Part shown: one piece after another, positions 34,177 through 43,185 of the stretch
Layout: each line of letters opens with the position of its first letter
How positions within the stretch are numbered: position 1 is the stretch's first letter
DNA from: Halobacterium zhouii
Lineage (GTDB): Archaea; Halobacteriota; Halobacteria; Halobacteriales; Halobacteriaceae
Direction of reading: 5' to 3'
Assembly: GCF_021249405.1 (NCBI RefSeq)
Contig: NZ_CP089593.1
Span: forward strand, 868,001 to 932,000
Length of the DNA: 64,000 nt
Program-made: the position numbers and the translations under genes
The notes under the pieces: generated by a model
The model's database searches: none
Told to the model about the DNA's origin: nothing
What the model saw: only the letters and a program-made list of their open reading frames with translations

Positions 34177-35538
34177 ATGAGAAGTGTGAACCCCGCTACG
34201 GGCGAGGAACTGGCGAACTACGAGGACCACGACGGCGACGACGTGGACGCCGCGCTCGGGGCCGCGACGAACGCCTTCGAGTCGTGGGCTGACCGAAACG
34301 TAGAGGAGCGCTGTGACCTGCTCGACGACGCCGCGGACGTCCTCCGCGAGAAGACCGAAACGTACGCCGAACTGATGACCGAGGAGATGGGGAAGCCCAT
34401 CGACCAGGCCCGTAGCGAGGTCGAAAAGTGCGCGTGGGTGTGCGAGTACTACGCCGAACACGCCCCGGAACAACTCCAGACCGAGCGGATGGCCAGCGAC
34501 GCCGGGGAGCGAGCGGAAGTTCGCTACGAACCGCTCGGTCCCGTGCTCGCGGTGATGCCGTGGAACTTCCCGTTCTGGCAGGTGTTCCGCTTCGCCGCGC
34601 CGAACCTCGCGGCGGGGAACGTCGGCCTCCTGAAGCACGCCTCGAACGTCCCGGGGTGTGCGCTCGCCATCGAGGAGGTGTTCGAGGAGGCCGGCTTCCC
34701 GGAGGACGCCTTCCAGTCGCTGCTCATCGGCTCTGATCTCGTGGAGGACGTGATTCGGGACGACCGCGTCGTCGCCGCGACGCTCACCGGGAGCGAGCGC
34801 GCGGGTCGCTCGGTCGGCGAAACCGCGGGCAACGAACTCAAGAAGACGGTCCTGGAACTCGGCGGGAGTGACCCGTTCGTCGTGCTCGACGACGCCGACG
34901 TGCAGCAGGCCGCAGAGACCGGGGCGTGGGCGCGCGTCCAGAACTCGGGGCAGTCGTGCATCGCCGCGAAGCGGTTCATCGTCCACGCGGACGTCTACGA
35001 CGAGTTCGTGGACGCGTTCGTCGACGAGATGGACGACTTCGAGGTCGGCGACCCGAAGGACGCCGACACCGACGTCGGCCCGCAGGCCCGCGAGGACCTG
35101 CTGGAGGACATGCACGAGCAGGTCCGCCAGTCCGTCGAGGACGGAGCGACGGTCCAGACTGGTGGTGAACCACTCGATTGGGACGGTCCATACTACCCGC
35201 CGACCGTGCTCACGGACGTCCCGCGGGACTCGCGGGCCGCGACCGAGGAAGTGTTCGGTCCCGCCGCCGCCGTGTTCAGGGCCCGCGACGAGGACCACGC
35301 CGTGGAGATCGCGAACGACACGAAGTACGGCCTCGGCGCGAACCTCTGGACGGAGGACCGCGAACGCGCCGACCGACTCGCCGACGAACTCCGTGCAGGC
35401 TCCGTGTTCGTCAACTCCTACGTCGGCTCCGACCCGCGACTCCCGTTCGGCGGCATCAAAGCCTCCGGGTACGGTCGCGAACTCTCCGAACACGGCATCC
35501 GGGAGTTCGTCAACCGGAAGACTGTCCACGTCGAGTGA
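34177..35538 (+). CDS. NAD(P)-dependent aldehyde dehydrogenase (succinate-semialdehyde type)
   Basis: A 453-residue aldehyde dehydrogenase, close to the size of the short succinate-semialdehyde group (GabD/Sad). It begins [20 protein letters not shown]. The cofactor and catalytic blocks are [23 protein letters not shown], the catalytic glutamate in [13 protein letters not shown] and the catalytic cysteine in [35 protein letters not shown] is the C-terminal family end. The true aldehyde is uncertain; the divergent TPP enzyme could supply an aldehyde by decarboxylation. Confidence 0.88.
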   Translation: MRSVNPATGEELANYEDHDGDDVDAALGAATNAFESWADRNVEERCDLLDDAADVLREKTETYAELMTEEMGKPIDQARSEVEKCAWVCEYYAEHAPEQLQTERMASDAGERAEVRYEPLGPVLAVMPWNFPFWQVFRFAAPNLAAGNVGLLKHASNVPGCALAIEEVFEEAGFPEDAFQSLLIGSDLVEDVIRDDRVVAATLTGSERAGRSVGETAGNELKKTVLELGGSDPFVVLDDADVQQAAETGAWARVQNSGQSCIAAKRFIVHADVYDEFVDAFVDEMDDFEVGDPKDADTDVGPQAREDLLEDMHEQVRQSVEDGATVQTGGEPLDWDGPYYPPTVLTDVPRDSRAATEEVFGPAAAVFRARDEDHAVEIANDTKYGLGANLWTEDRERADRLADELRAGSVFVNSYVGSDPRLPFGGIKASGYGRELSEHGIREFVNRKTVHVE

Positions 35539-35577
35539 CGCCGGTTTGGCGGAGAACGATGGGGTGAGTTACCTCGC

Positions 35578-36489
35578 CTACAGCCGGCCAGCGGCGTCGG
35601 CGCGCGCTATCACCCCCTGGGCCATCTTGTTCGTCGCCTCGTCGACCATCTCGCCGTCGACGGACACCGCGCCCGCGCCGCTTGCCTGGGCCTGCTCGTA
35701 CGCGTCCACGATACGGGTGGCGCGGTCGACCGCGTCCTCGTCTGGCGCGAACACGTCGTTGGCGACGGGAATCTGGCTCGGGTGGATCGCCCACTTGCCG
35801 TCACAGCCGAGCAGGCTCGCGTGACGGCACGAATCCCGGAACCCGTCGGTGTCCTCGATGTCGGCGTACGGACCGTCGATGACCTGTAGGCCCTCGGCCT
35901 TCGCGGCGTGCGCGAGTCGAGCGAGTTGGTAGCCCCAGTAGTGGCCGGGGTACCCCTCGCCGGACCCGATGGTGAGGCCCGCCGCGCCGACGCTCGCAGT
36001 GTAGTCGCCGGGGCCGAACACGAGCGACTCGAGGCGGTCGCTCGCGCCGGCAATCTCGGGCGCGTTCGACATGCCTTTCGCGCTCTCGATCTGTGCCTGC
36101 AGTCCGATACCGCCCGTGGGGAGACCGCTGTTTCCCTCGACCTGCGTGAGCAAGTTGTCCACGGTCCGGAGTGTCGCGGCGTCGTGGACCATGGGAACCA
36201 TGATGGTGTCCAGGCTGTCGCCAGCGCGCCCGACGACGTCGATGACGTCGTCGTACCACCAGCGCGTGTCCACGCCGTTCATCCGGAAGCACGGGCGCGT
36301 CTCCGACCAGTCGCCGTCCTGCAGACCCGCAACGACGGTTTCGCGGGCGTCGGCCTTCTCGTTCGGCGCGACCGAGTCCTCGAGGTCGAGGAACGCCTCG
36401 TCGGCGCCCGAGTCGGGTGCCTTCCGCACCATCTCGGGATCGCTACCGGGCGTGGCGAGTTGGGTGCGGCGGAGCGTGACGTCAGTCAT
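35578..36489 (-). CDS. HpcH/HpaI-family lyase, malyl-CoA lyase (CitE-like)
   Basis: A 303-residue TIM-barrel protein. [20 protein letters not shown] has the magnesium-binding glutamate/aspartate region, and [13 protein letters not shown] with [19 protein letters not shown] are diagnostic of malyl-CoA lyase and CitE proteins. It should join glyoxylate and acetyl-CoA (or propionyl-CoA) into malyl-CoA (or methylmalyl-CoA), or the reverse. Its start overlaps the isocitrate lyase gene by eight bases (ATGACTGA), so it probably consumes the glyoxylate made by that enzyme. Haloarchaeal malate synthase belongs to a related fold but is longer, so direct malate synthesis cannot be excluded. Confidence 0.85.
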   Translation of the reverse strand: MTDVTLRRTQLATPGSDPEMVRKAPDSGADEAFLDLEDSVAPNEKADARETVVAGLQDGDWSETRPCFRMNGVDTRWWYDDVIDVVGRAGDSLDTIMVPMVHDAATLRTVDNLLTQVEGNSGLPTGGIGLQAQIESAKGMSNAPEIAGASDRLESLVFGPGDYTASVGAAGLTIGSGEGYPGHYWGYQLARLAHAAKAEGLQVIDGPYADIEDTDGFRDSCRHASLLGCDGKWAIHPSQIPVANDVFAPDEDAVDRATRIVDAYEQAQASGAGAVSVDGEMVDEATNKMAQGVIARADAAGRL

Positions 36490-37558
36490 CGGTAACAGTC
36501 GCCTCGTCACCATCTTCGACTCGTGGTTCGCCTGACTGCTCGCCTTCGCCGAGGGGGTCCTCGTCCTCGGTGAACCCCTCGGAGTTCTCGATCCGCTCGC
36601 GGGCCGCCGGGTCGAACCGGCCCTCTACCGCCTGGAAGTGCGGGACGTTCGAGAGTTCGTGGTGGGACTCGGTCTCGTGACCGAGGTACCGCTCCTCGAG
36701 ATCGAACTGCGCGCGTTCGTCCTCCTCGGCGAGTCGGTCGAGGTCCTCGTAGACGCTGTGGGCGCCGGAGTGCAGGCCGAACAGCGTGATGAAGATGTAC
36801 TCGTAGCCTAGGTCACCGAGCTCCTCGAAGGTCAGCGGGTCTTCTTCCTCGCTCCACGCGAACGACGACGAGTAGTTGAACGCGAGCGGGACGTCGGGGT
36901 GGGTTTCGTGGAACGTTTCGGCGTACTCGACGGCGTCTTCGCGTGATGGATCGGGCATCTCGGGCCACACGAGATCCGCGCCGGCGTCGGCGTAGAGGCG
37001 ACCGCGCTCGAGGTGTTCCTCCCAGTCGCCGTTCGCGGAACCGTAGGCGTCCGTTCTCGCGATGACGACCGTGTCGTCACAGAGTTTTGCGTCGACGGCG
37101 GCCTCGTAGCGCGCGACGGCCTCTTCTCGGGAGACGATCTGCTTGCCGGCGATGTGGCCACACCGCTTCGGGCTGGTCTGGTCCTCGATGTGGACGGCGG
37201 CGACGCCCGCCTTCTCGTACTCGCGGACGGCGCGTCGAACGTTGTGCGTACCGCCGTAGCCGGTGTCGCAGTCTGCGACGACGGGGAGGTCGGTGGCTTC
37301 GACGATTCGTTTCGCGTTCTCGACCATCTCGGTCATCGTCACCATCTCCAGGTCGGGGAAGCCGAACTGGCCGAGGACGGTGGAGTAGCCGCTCATGTAG
37401 ACGGCGTCGTGGCCCGCCATCTGGGCGAGGCGGGCGTCGAGGGCGTGGTAGATGCCGGGCGCGAAGACGAACGGGTCGTCGTCCTCGAGCAGGTCGCGGA
37501 ACTCGCGGGCGTTCGGGTTGTCGATGCGTCGCTGGTCGGGGTGGGTTGGCGTCGTCAT
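36482..37558 (-). CDS. aceA: Isocitrate lyase
   Basis: A 358-residue short-type isocitrate lyase/PEP mutase superfamily enzyme. DTGYGG and [21 protein letters not shown] carry the catalytic cysteine; the signature is KRCGH, as in 2-methylisocitrate lyases, rather than KKCGH, while [17 protein letters not shown] matches true isocitrate lyases better. It cleaves isocitrate to succinate and glyoxylate. An acidic C-terminal tail of about 35 residues is a halophilic addition. It is first in an operon with the malyl-CoA-lyase-like gene. The promoter lies about 100 bases upstream, implying a leader. Confidence 0.88.
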   Translation of the reverse strand: MTTPTHPDQRRIDNPNAREFRDLLEDDDPFVFAPGIYHALDARLAQMAGHDAVYMSGYSTVLGQFGFPDLEMVTMTEMVENAKRIVEATDLPVVADCDTGYGGTHNVRRAVREYEKAGVAAVHIEDQTSPKRCGHIAGKQIVSREEAVARYEAAVDAKLCDDTVVIARTDAYGSANGDWEEHLERGRLYADAGADLVWPEMPDPSREDAVEYAETFHETHPDVPLAFNYSSSFAWSEEEDPLTFEELGDLGYEYIFITLFGLHSGAHSVYEDLDRLAEEDERAQFDLEERYLGHETESHHELSNVPHFQAVEGRFDPAARERIENSEGFTEDEDPLGEGEQSGEPRVEDGDEATVTDD

Positions 37559-37644
37559 TGGGGTTGTGCCGGGCGTTTGCGTGCCGATACTGGCGGAATC
37601 GGTGGTTACCGTACCATCGCAGTCGAGGAAACCACGAGGACCCA

Positions 37645-37673
37645 GATAAAGTTAATGAACTATAATTATAAAT
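37645..37673 (-). promoter_or_regulatory. AT-rich promoter of the aceA operon
   Basis: On the minus strand ATTTATAATTATAGTTC is followed by CTTTATCT. Either could be box A; both imply a leader of 60-85 bases before the aceA ATG at 37558. No other gene starts nearby to explain this AT-rich block. Confidence 0.5.
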
Positions 37674-37739
37674 GCGACGAAGGGGCCTGATACACCTAGA
37701 ATGTCAGGAGTTACCACAGTCGCGTCGGGACGGGAGGGT

Positions 37740-38132
37740 TCATGGGACGCCGAGGCAGGTGTGGCGCCGGTACAGGTAGTACGCGGCCAGCGGAACCGTG
37801 CCGAGGAAGCAACTTCCGACCACGGCGACGACGGCGGCGAGCGCGTACCGGCGACCGTTCGGTTGCCAGTCCGGGGCCGCGTCGCCCACGGCGTCCGCGT
37901 CCCGGTAGAGGGCGACGGGGAACGCCACCCCGAAGACGAAACCGAGCAGTGTGAGCGCGAGCGCTGCCGGGAGGAACATCGCGTAGTCGGCCGTCTCGCC
38001 GAGCAGGACCACCGACGCGATGCCGAGCGCGAAAACCAGTACCGACCCCGCGTACAGCGGCGTCAGCGCGACCCAGTACCACCACTGGGAGTCGACGACT
38101 GGGTCGCGGGCGCGTCCGGTCGCGGCGGTCAC
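37740..38132 (-). CDS. Small membrane protein, unknown function
   Basis: A 130-residue protein with three hydrophobic helices (about 18-45, 50-78 and 92-122) and a Tyr/Trp-rich first helix (SQWWYWVALTPLYAGSV). It overlaps the preceding membrane-protein gene by four bases, so the two are coupled. I do not recognise the family. The cox operon is divergent and 0.7 kb away, which may or may not be relevant. Confidence 0.6.
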   Translation of the reverse strand: MTAATGRARDPVVDSQWWYWVALTPLYAGSVLVFALGIASVVLLGETADYAMFLPAALALTLLGFVFGVAFPVALYRDADAVGDAAPDWQPNGRRYALAAVVAVVGSCFLGTVPLAAYYLYRRHTCLGVP

Positions 38133-38440
38133 ATTTGTGGAACGACGACCCCCCAGATGACGGCGCCGCCGACGACGCCGAGGAGCAGGATGGCCGGCGT
38201 GACGTAACCCGTGACGAAGAACCCGACGCCGACGAGCGCTATCTTGAGCGCCATCGCGACGGCGAGCGCCGAGACGAGAACCGTGCTCCGCCGGTCCTCG
38301 AGGGCGTCTGTGGCACGACTCAACTCGAACCGGGCCGACAGCCAGACAGCTACCGCCACCGTGAGGGTTCCCAGCACGAGCAGTCCAGCCAGCGGGAGCG
38401 CGCTTCCCGTCGTTCCAGCGTGCAGTGGAAGTGGTGTCAT
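38129..38440 (-). CDS. Small membrane protein, unknown function
   Basis: A 103-residue protein with three predicted helices (about 14-35, 52-73 and 76-100). It opens MTPLPLHAGTTGSALPLAGL. It is first of a two-gene operon with the 130-residue membrane protein, sharing an ATGA overlap. No motif indicates function. Confidence 0.6.
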   Translation of the reverse strand: MTPLPLHAGTTGSALPLAGLLVLGTLTVAVAVWLSARFELSRATDALEDRRSTVLVSALAVAMALKIALVGVGFFVTGYVTPAILLLGVVGGAVIWGVVVPQM

Positions 38441-38833
38441 CGATCGGTCGAGTGGTGTCGTCGGTTGCGACGAACGGTTGTTCAGTCGCGTCTAGCAGTA
38501 CCGTCTACGTTCCGTTGTTATCCTTCGCCGGTAGCCCGCACGTTCGTACTGACTGTCGTCCGCACGCTGGATATATCTTATCGCGCCTTATCGCGTGACG
38601 CCACCGTCTTATCTCGTGACCGCACCCGTCCGCTGGCCGTTGCCCGGCCGTGGGTAACGGCGTCGAAGAACAGCACCCGACTCGTCACGTCTACGTGCCA
38701 GTCTGTACCGAGCCCGTCTCCTCCCAGTAACAGCGCTCACAGGGCCGGTGCCGTTGCCCACCACTCTTAACCAGATCAATCCCATTGGCTACTACCGTGA
38801 TGTTCTGTAGCGGAGAGGAGGTGACGCGATGAG
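38441..38833. other. Intergenic region between divergent membrane and cox operons
   Basis: About 390 bases without a gene. It holds a TATA-like run (GATATATCTTA, 38570-38580), three phased CTTATC(G/T)CG copies (listed separately) and, close to the halocyanin start, a good Shine-Dalgarno run GAGGAGGTGA (38815-38824). The long distance from the TATA box to the start (about 250 bases) means the actual cox promoter may lie closer; CTCTTAACC at 38764-38772 is a candidate. Confidence 0.45.
38577..38627 (+). repeat. Phased CTTATC(G/T)CG repeats, candidate operator
   Basis: CTTATCGCG occurs at 38577 and 38587 and CTTATCTCG at 38608; the last two extend to CTTATCGCGTGACGCCACC and CTTATCTCGTGACCGCACC. 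The spacings of 10 and 21 bases place all copies on one face of the helix, as expected for cooperative protein binding. Confidence 0.4.
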
Positions 38834-39538
38834 ATGGTCGAACTGGTCAGGCGGTCGTTCCTGAAGAACGTCGCTGGCGTCACCGCCGCTGCGACTGTCG
38901 CCGGTTGCACGCAACCGGTCGCGCTCAACATGCCTTCGAGCAAGCTCGTCGGCGGCCCTGACGACCTCCAGTCGGAACTGACGGTGTACATGTACGCGCC
39001 GGACAACGGCGGGGAAGCCGGGAACCAGGGAATTCCCTTCATGTTCCGACCGATGGTCGGGTTCGTCGAACAGGGAACGACTGTCACGTGGACGCACGCC
39101 GGCAACGAGAGCGTTCTGCACTCCTCGACGGCGTTCGGTGGGACGAGCAGTGACCCGCGGTTGATTCCCACCGACGCGAAGGGGTGGAATTCGGGGCCGT
39201 TCGCGGCCAAGAAGGACCCGTACCAGCACACGTTCGAGACGCCCGGCGTCTACGTGTACTACTGCATGCCGCACAAGAACTTCGGCATGGCGGGCATCAT
39301 CGTCGTCGGCGACGTCGGCCCGGACGACCCTGGGTGGAGTCCCGGCATGACCGAACCGATCCGTTCCGACTCTCCGCTCTCGCCCGAGATGACACAGAAG
39401 ATACCCGAACTCAGAGGCATGGTCGAGAAGCAGTACGAAACGACAGGTCAGTCCGAACAACAGCAGGAGATAGACCAGTCTAACCGGAAACAGGAGACAG
39501 GCCAGTCCAACCGACAGCAGGAAGGGGGTTCGTCGTGA
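38834..39538 (+). CDS. Halocyanin-like blue copper lipoprotein
   Basis: A 234-residue exported electron carrier. MVELVRRSFLKNVAGVTAAATVAGC combines a twin-arginine signal (RRSFLK) with a lipobox, so it is folded before export and lipid-anchored. The cupredoxin domain (about 50-170) has its copper ligands in GNESVLHSS (His) and YYCMPHKNFGM (Cys, His, Met). It probably delivers electrons to the oxidase encoded immediately downstream, replacing cytochrome c. The last 30 residues are three Gln/Asn-rich nine-residue repeats. The stop overlaps the coxA GTG start. Confidence 0.9.
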   Translation: MVELVRRSFLKNVAGVTAAATVAGCTQPVALNMPSSKLVGGPDDLQSELTVYMYAPDNGGEAGNQGIPFMFRPMVGFVEQGTTVTWTHAGNESVLHSSTAFGGTSSDPRLIPTDAKGWNSGPFAAKKDPYQHTFETPGVYVYYCMPHKNFGMAGIIVVGDVGPDDPGWSPGMTEPIRSDSPLSPEMTQKIPELRGMVEKQYETTGQSEQQQEIDQSNRKQETGQSNRQQEGGSS

Positions 39539-41388
39539 CAGAAACCAGCAATCCTATCGCGACCGAACACGAGCCATCCGGGTGGCGGAAGTGGGCGTAC
39601 ACGACCAACCACAAGCGGATCGGCGTCATCTACCTGTGGGCGGGGCTTTTCTTCTTCTTCCTCGCCGGGTTCGCCGCGATGCTGTTCCGGGCTGAGCTGG
39701 TGATGCCGCCGACGAACTTCTTCAGCATGAACGAGTACAACGCGCTCGTCACGCTCCACGGCCTGACGATGATATTCCTCGTGTTGCAGGTGCTCGGCGG
39801 CGCGTTCGGGAACTTCATGCTCCCCCTGCTGGTCGGCGCCGACGAGATGGCGTACCCACGGCTGAACGCGCTCGGCGCGTGGATCGTGTGGGGTGGCGGT
39901 ATCCTCCTGTGGTGGCCGGTCACCACGTACGGCCTCAGCCTCACCGGACTCCCGTTCTACGGCGGGTGGTTCGGCTACGCGCCGATGTCGACGACGCTCA
40001 CGACGGTCGGCGCGCGTACGTGGCCACTCGCAATCATCATGCTGACGATCGGCTCGACGGGAACGTTCATCAACTTCATCGTGACGCTACTGAACGAGCG
40101 CCGCCCGAGCCTCGACCTCCTCGACATGCCGCTGTTCGTCTGGGGCATCTTCGTCACCGGCCTGCTGGCGCTCTACGGACTCCCGTGGCTCACCGCGGCG
40201 ATGGGACTCGCGTACCTCGAGATGGCCCACGGCCTTGCGTTCTTCAACCCCGCGCTGGGCGGTTCACCGACGCTGTACGCCCAGTTGTTCTGGCTGTTCG
40301 GACACCCCGAGGTGTACCTCGTCCTGCTCCCGGGGTTCACAGCGGTGTTGATGATGCTTCCGCGGTTCACCGGTCGCCCGCTCTGGGGCCGGAATCTCGT
40401 CCTCGGGGGAATCCTCTGGATCACGTTCCTCTCGAACCTGGTCTGGCTCCACCACATGTTCACCATCGGGACCGGCGGCGGACGCTTCGCGTTCATGTTC
40501 ACGTCACTCGGCATCGTCGTCGGCTTCGCCGTCATCATCTTCTCGGTGGCGGCGACGATGTGGCGCGGCCGCATCCGCCTGAAGACGCCGATGCTGTTCG
40601 CGATGGGCTTTTTCATGATGCTCATCATCTCCGGCCTCGACGGCATCCTGCTCGGCATCGTGCCGAACAACATCGTGATGCACGACACCTGGTTCGTCGT
40701 CGGGCACTTCCACTTCACGCTCTTCTCGAGCATCCTCGGCCTGTTCGCCGGGCTCTACTACTGGTACCCGCGGATGACCGGACGGATGTACAACGAGTTC
40801 CTCGGCAAGGTCCACTTCGCGTTCACGTTCGTGTTCGCGACGAGCCTCTTCTTCATCATGGGGAAACTCGGGGAACTCGGGATGATCCGGCGGTACGCGA
40901 CGTACACGTACATGCCGTCGCTCCAGAACCTCCAGATACTGGGCACCGCCGCCGCGTTCATCCTCGGCGCGGCCCAGCTCGTGTTCGCCGGAAACCTGCT
41001 GTGGAGCCTCTACAACGGCGACCGGGTGGAGAATCCGTGGGATGACCTGTTCGCGGGTCAGGACATGCCCTCGCCGGAGTGGGACGGGTTCCCGTACGAG
41101 CCACCGACGCCCGGCAACGTCGTCAACCCGGAGGCCACGTCCCCCGGCGGACAGGCGGACGGCACCGCAGGCGGACCGGGTGACGACGACCGCGCCACGT
41201 CCGACGGCGGCCAGTTCGTCGAACAGAGCGACCACCGCGACGCCGACGGCCGCAGCGACGGCGTGACGAACGACGGCGTGACGAACGACGACGTGGAGTC
41301 GGACGGAGGCGTGGAGTCGGACGACAATGTAGAGCCGGACAACGCGGAGCAGGACGGTGGCGCTGTAGACGGGGGTGACGGCCGATGA
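39535..41388 (+). CDS. coxA: Heme-copper oxidase subunit I
   Basis: A 617-residue subunit I with twelve or more helices. Low-spin heme and CuB residues are visible: LFGHPEVYLVLLPGF (CuB histidine and cross-linked tyrosine), LVWLHHMFTIGTG (CuB histidine pair) and VVGHFHFTLFSS (two heme-ligand histidines), so it is an A-type, aa3-like oxidase. It reduces oxygen to water and pumps protons. It starts with GTG overlapping the halocyanin stop. A hydrophilic tail of roughly 90 residues, very rich in Asp/Gly/Val with DGVTNDGVTNDDVESDGGV-like repeats, extends beyond the last helix. Confidence 0.94.
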   Translation: MTETSNPIATEHEPSGWRKWAYTTNHKRIGVIYLWAGLFFFFLAGFAAMLFRAELVMPPTNFFSMNEYNALVTLHGLTMIFLVLQVLGGAFGNFMLPLLVGADEMAYPRLNALGAWIVWGGGILLWWPVTTYGLSLTGLPFYGGWFGYAPMSTTLTTVGARTWPLAIIMLTIGSTGTFINFIVTLLNERRPSLDLLDMPLFVWGIFVTGLLALYGLPWLTAAMGLAYLEMAHGLAFFNPALGGSPTLYAQLFWLFGHPEVYLVLLPGFTAVLMMLPRFTGRPLWGRNLVLGGILWITFLSNLVWLHHMFTIGTGGGRFAFMFTSLGIVVGFAVIIFSVAATMWRGRIRLKTPMLFAMGFFMMLIISGLDGILLGIVPNNIVMHDTWFVVGHFHFTLFSSILGLFAGLYYWYPRMTGRMYNEFLGKVHFAFTFVFATSLFFIMGKLGELGMIRRYATYTYMPSLQNLQILGTAAAFILGAAQLVFAGNLLWSLYNGDRVENPWDDLFAGQDMPSPEWDGFPYEPPTPGNVVNPEATSPGGQADGTAGGPGDDDRATSDGGQFVEQSDHRDADGRSDGVTNDGVTNDDVESDGGVESDDNVEPDNAEQDGGAVDGGDGR

Positions 41389-42368
41389 CTGACGACGGGC
41401 AGAGCCGACTCGAAACCGCAGTGATGGCGCTCGTGTTGCTCGTCGGCCCCATCGGTCTGGTCTGGGAGTTCGGAACGAGCATCCTCCACACTCTTCCGGT
41501 GTCGGGGAACCTCCCGATCGCGTTCATCCACCGACTCGACGTCGCGATGTTCTCGCTCGTCATCGTCCTCGGCGGCGGGACGCTTCTGGCGTTCATCTAC
41601 GCCGCAATCCGGTACTCCGATAGCTTCGTGCGTGCGCCCGAGCGGATGCCGGTGAAGTGGCGCCAGCGGTCGTTCGTCGCGTGGCTAGCAATCGTCATCG
41701 GCGTCCTGCTCGTGACAGCCACCGTCGGAGCGACCACCCTGATGACAGTCGACAGCGGCCCCGCTCCCACGAGTTCCCAGGGGAACCAACTGAACACCGC
41801 GGGGTCACTCACCTACAAGGTCGTCGGCGTCCAGTGGACGTGGATGGTCAAGCCGGTCAACCCGAACTTCCTCGGGTTCGCGATGCGCCGCGTCATCCGC
41901 GTCCCGGCGAACACCACGATACACTTAGAGATCACGTCGAAGGACGTCATCCACAGCTTCGCCATCCAGGCCTTCGGCGTGAAGAAGGACGCCGTCCCCG
42001 GCCAGACGAACGACTACTGGTTCGTCGCCAAGGAGACGGGCCGCTACCAGATCAACTGCGCGGAACTCTGTGGCGCCGGCCACTCGAAGATGACGCCGAC
42101 GCTCGTCGTGATGCCCCGCGAGGAGTACGCCGAGTGGGTCGTCGAGCACGGCGGTACCAACCCGTTCGAGAGCATCAACGTGACCCGAAACACCACGACC
42201 GCGAACACGACGACCGGTAACGCGAGCATCGCCCGCCCGGACGCCGACACGGTCGCCCGTTCGGAGCTCGGCACAGCTGCCCGTCCGGGTCCCGACACAG
42301 TCATTCGTTCGGAACTCGACGTGGTTCGTCGCGCCACGGCCAGCGGGGTGAGCGCGCGTGCTCGGTGA
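41385..42368 (+). CDS. coxB: Heme-copper oxidase subunit II
   Basis: A 327-residue subunit II. It has three hydrophobic segments in the first 115 residues and an extracellular CuA domain: SKDVIHSFAIQAFGVKKDA supplies the first histidine and INCAELCGAGHSKM the two cysteines, histidine and methionine of the dinuclear copper site. It receives electrons, probably from the halocyanin encoded upstream. The C-terminal 60 residues form an unusual Thr/Asn then Arg/Ala tail with a repeated DTVARSEL/DTVIRSEL unit. It overlaps coxA by four bases and coxC by eleven. Confidence 0.94.
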   Translation: MTDDGQSRLETAVMALVLLVGPIGLVWEFGTSILHTLPVSGNLPIAFIHRLDVAMFSLVIVLGGGTLLAFIYAAIRYSDSFVRAPERMPVKWRQRSFVAWLAIVIGVLLVTATVGATTLMTVDSGPAPTSSQGNQLNTAGSLTYKVVGVQWTWMVKPVNPNFLGFAMRRVIRVPANTTIHLEITSKDVIHSFAIQAFGVKKDAVPGQTNDYWFVAKETGRYQINCAELCGAGHSKMTPTLVVMPREEYAEWVVEHGGTNPFESINVTRNTTTANTTTGNASIARPDADTVARSELGTAARPGPDTVIRSELDVVRRATASGVSARAR

Positions 42369-43179
42369 GGACGACGAAGTGTACTCCGAGGTGCCCGAAG
42401 AGGTCACCGTCGGCGAGAAGACCGAGGGGTTCCCCCACGAGAGCAAGTACCCCCTGGTGGTCACGCTCGGCCTCACGCTCCTCGGCTTCGGTCTCGCGTG
42501 GCCGTCGCCGCTGTTCACGGTTCTCGTCGGCGCCCCTGTCACGCTGTGGGGCGTCGGTGGCTGGACACTCGAGTACGCGGTCGGCGACTACGAGGACGAC
42601 GTGATTCCCGAACAAAAGCGCCAGCTCCTCGGGATGGAGAGCGGGACGATTGCGACCTGGCTGTTCATCGTGACCGAGGGGCTGTTGTTCGCCGGCCTCT
42701 TCCTCTCGTACTTCTACCTCGAGGCGGACCACGGCCCGTGGCCGCCCCGGGGCCTTCCGCACCTGGACTTCGTGTACGCGCTCGGCTTGACCGCCATTCT
42801 CATCTCCAGTGGGGTCACGCTATACATCGCGCGGCGCGGCCTCGAGCGCGGGAACAGGCAGACGTTCAACTACGGGCTGGCGGCCACCATCATCCTGGGG
42901 CTGCTGTTCCTCGCCGGGCAGGCCTACGAGTACAGCCAGATGGTCAGCGAGGGGCTGACGCCGTGGGCCGGCGCGTACGGGTCGACGTTCTACCTCGTCA
43001 CCGGGACCCACGGGGCGCACGTCGTCCTCGGCCTCGTGCTGCTCGGCGTCGTCGGCGCGCGGGCGTGGCTCCGCGGCCACTTCGACGAGAACAGACACCT
43101 CTTCGTGAAGACCGCGTCGTACTACTGGCACTTCGTGGACGCCATCTGGCTGCTCATCATGGTCTTCATCTACTTCTGA
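42358..43179 (+). CDS. coxC: Heme-copper oxidase subunit III
   Basis: A 273-residue protein starting with GTG (MLGEDDEVYSEVPEE), with about 45 hydrophilic residues and then two N-terminal helices before the conserved subunit III core: GTIATWLFIVTEGLLFAGLFLSYFYLEA, TFYLVTGTHGAHVVLGL and ASYYWHFVDAIWLLIMVFIYF. Subunit III stabilises the oxidase and proton uptake. It overlaps coxB by eleven bases and is followed after six bases by the next membrane gene. Confidence 0.93.
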   Translation: MLGEDDEVYSEVPEEVTVGEKTEGFPHESKYPLVVTLGLTLLGFGLAWPSPLFTVLVGAPVTLWGVGGWTLEYAVGDYEDDVIPEQKRQLLGMESGTIATWLFIVTEGLLFAGLFLSYFYLEADHGPWPPRGLPHLDFVYALGLTAILISSGVTLYIARRGLERGNRQTFNYGLAATIILGLLFLAGQAYEYSQMVSEGLTPWAGAYGSTFYLVTGTHGAHVVLGLVLLGVVGARAWLRGHFDENRHLFVKTASYYWHFVDAIWLLIMVFIYF

Positions 43180-43185
43180 ACACCC

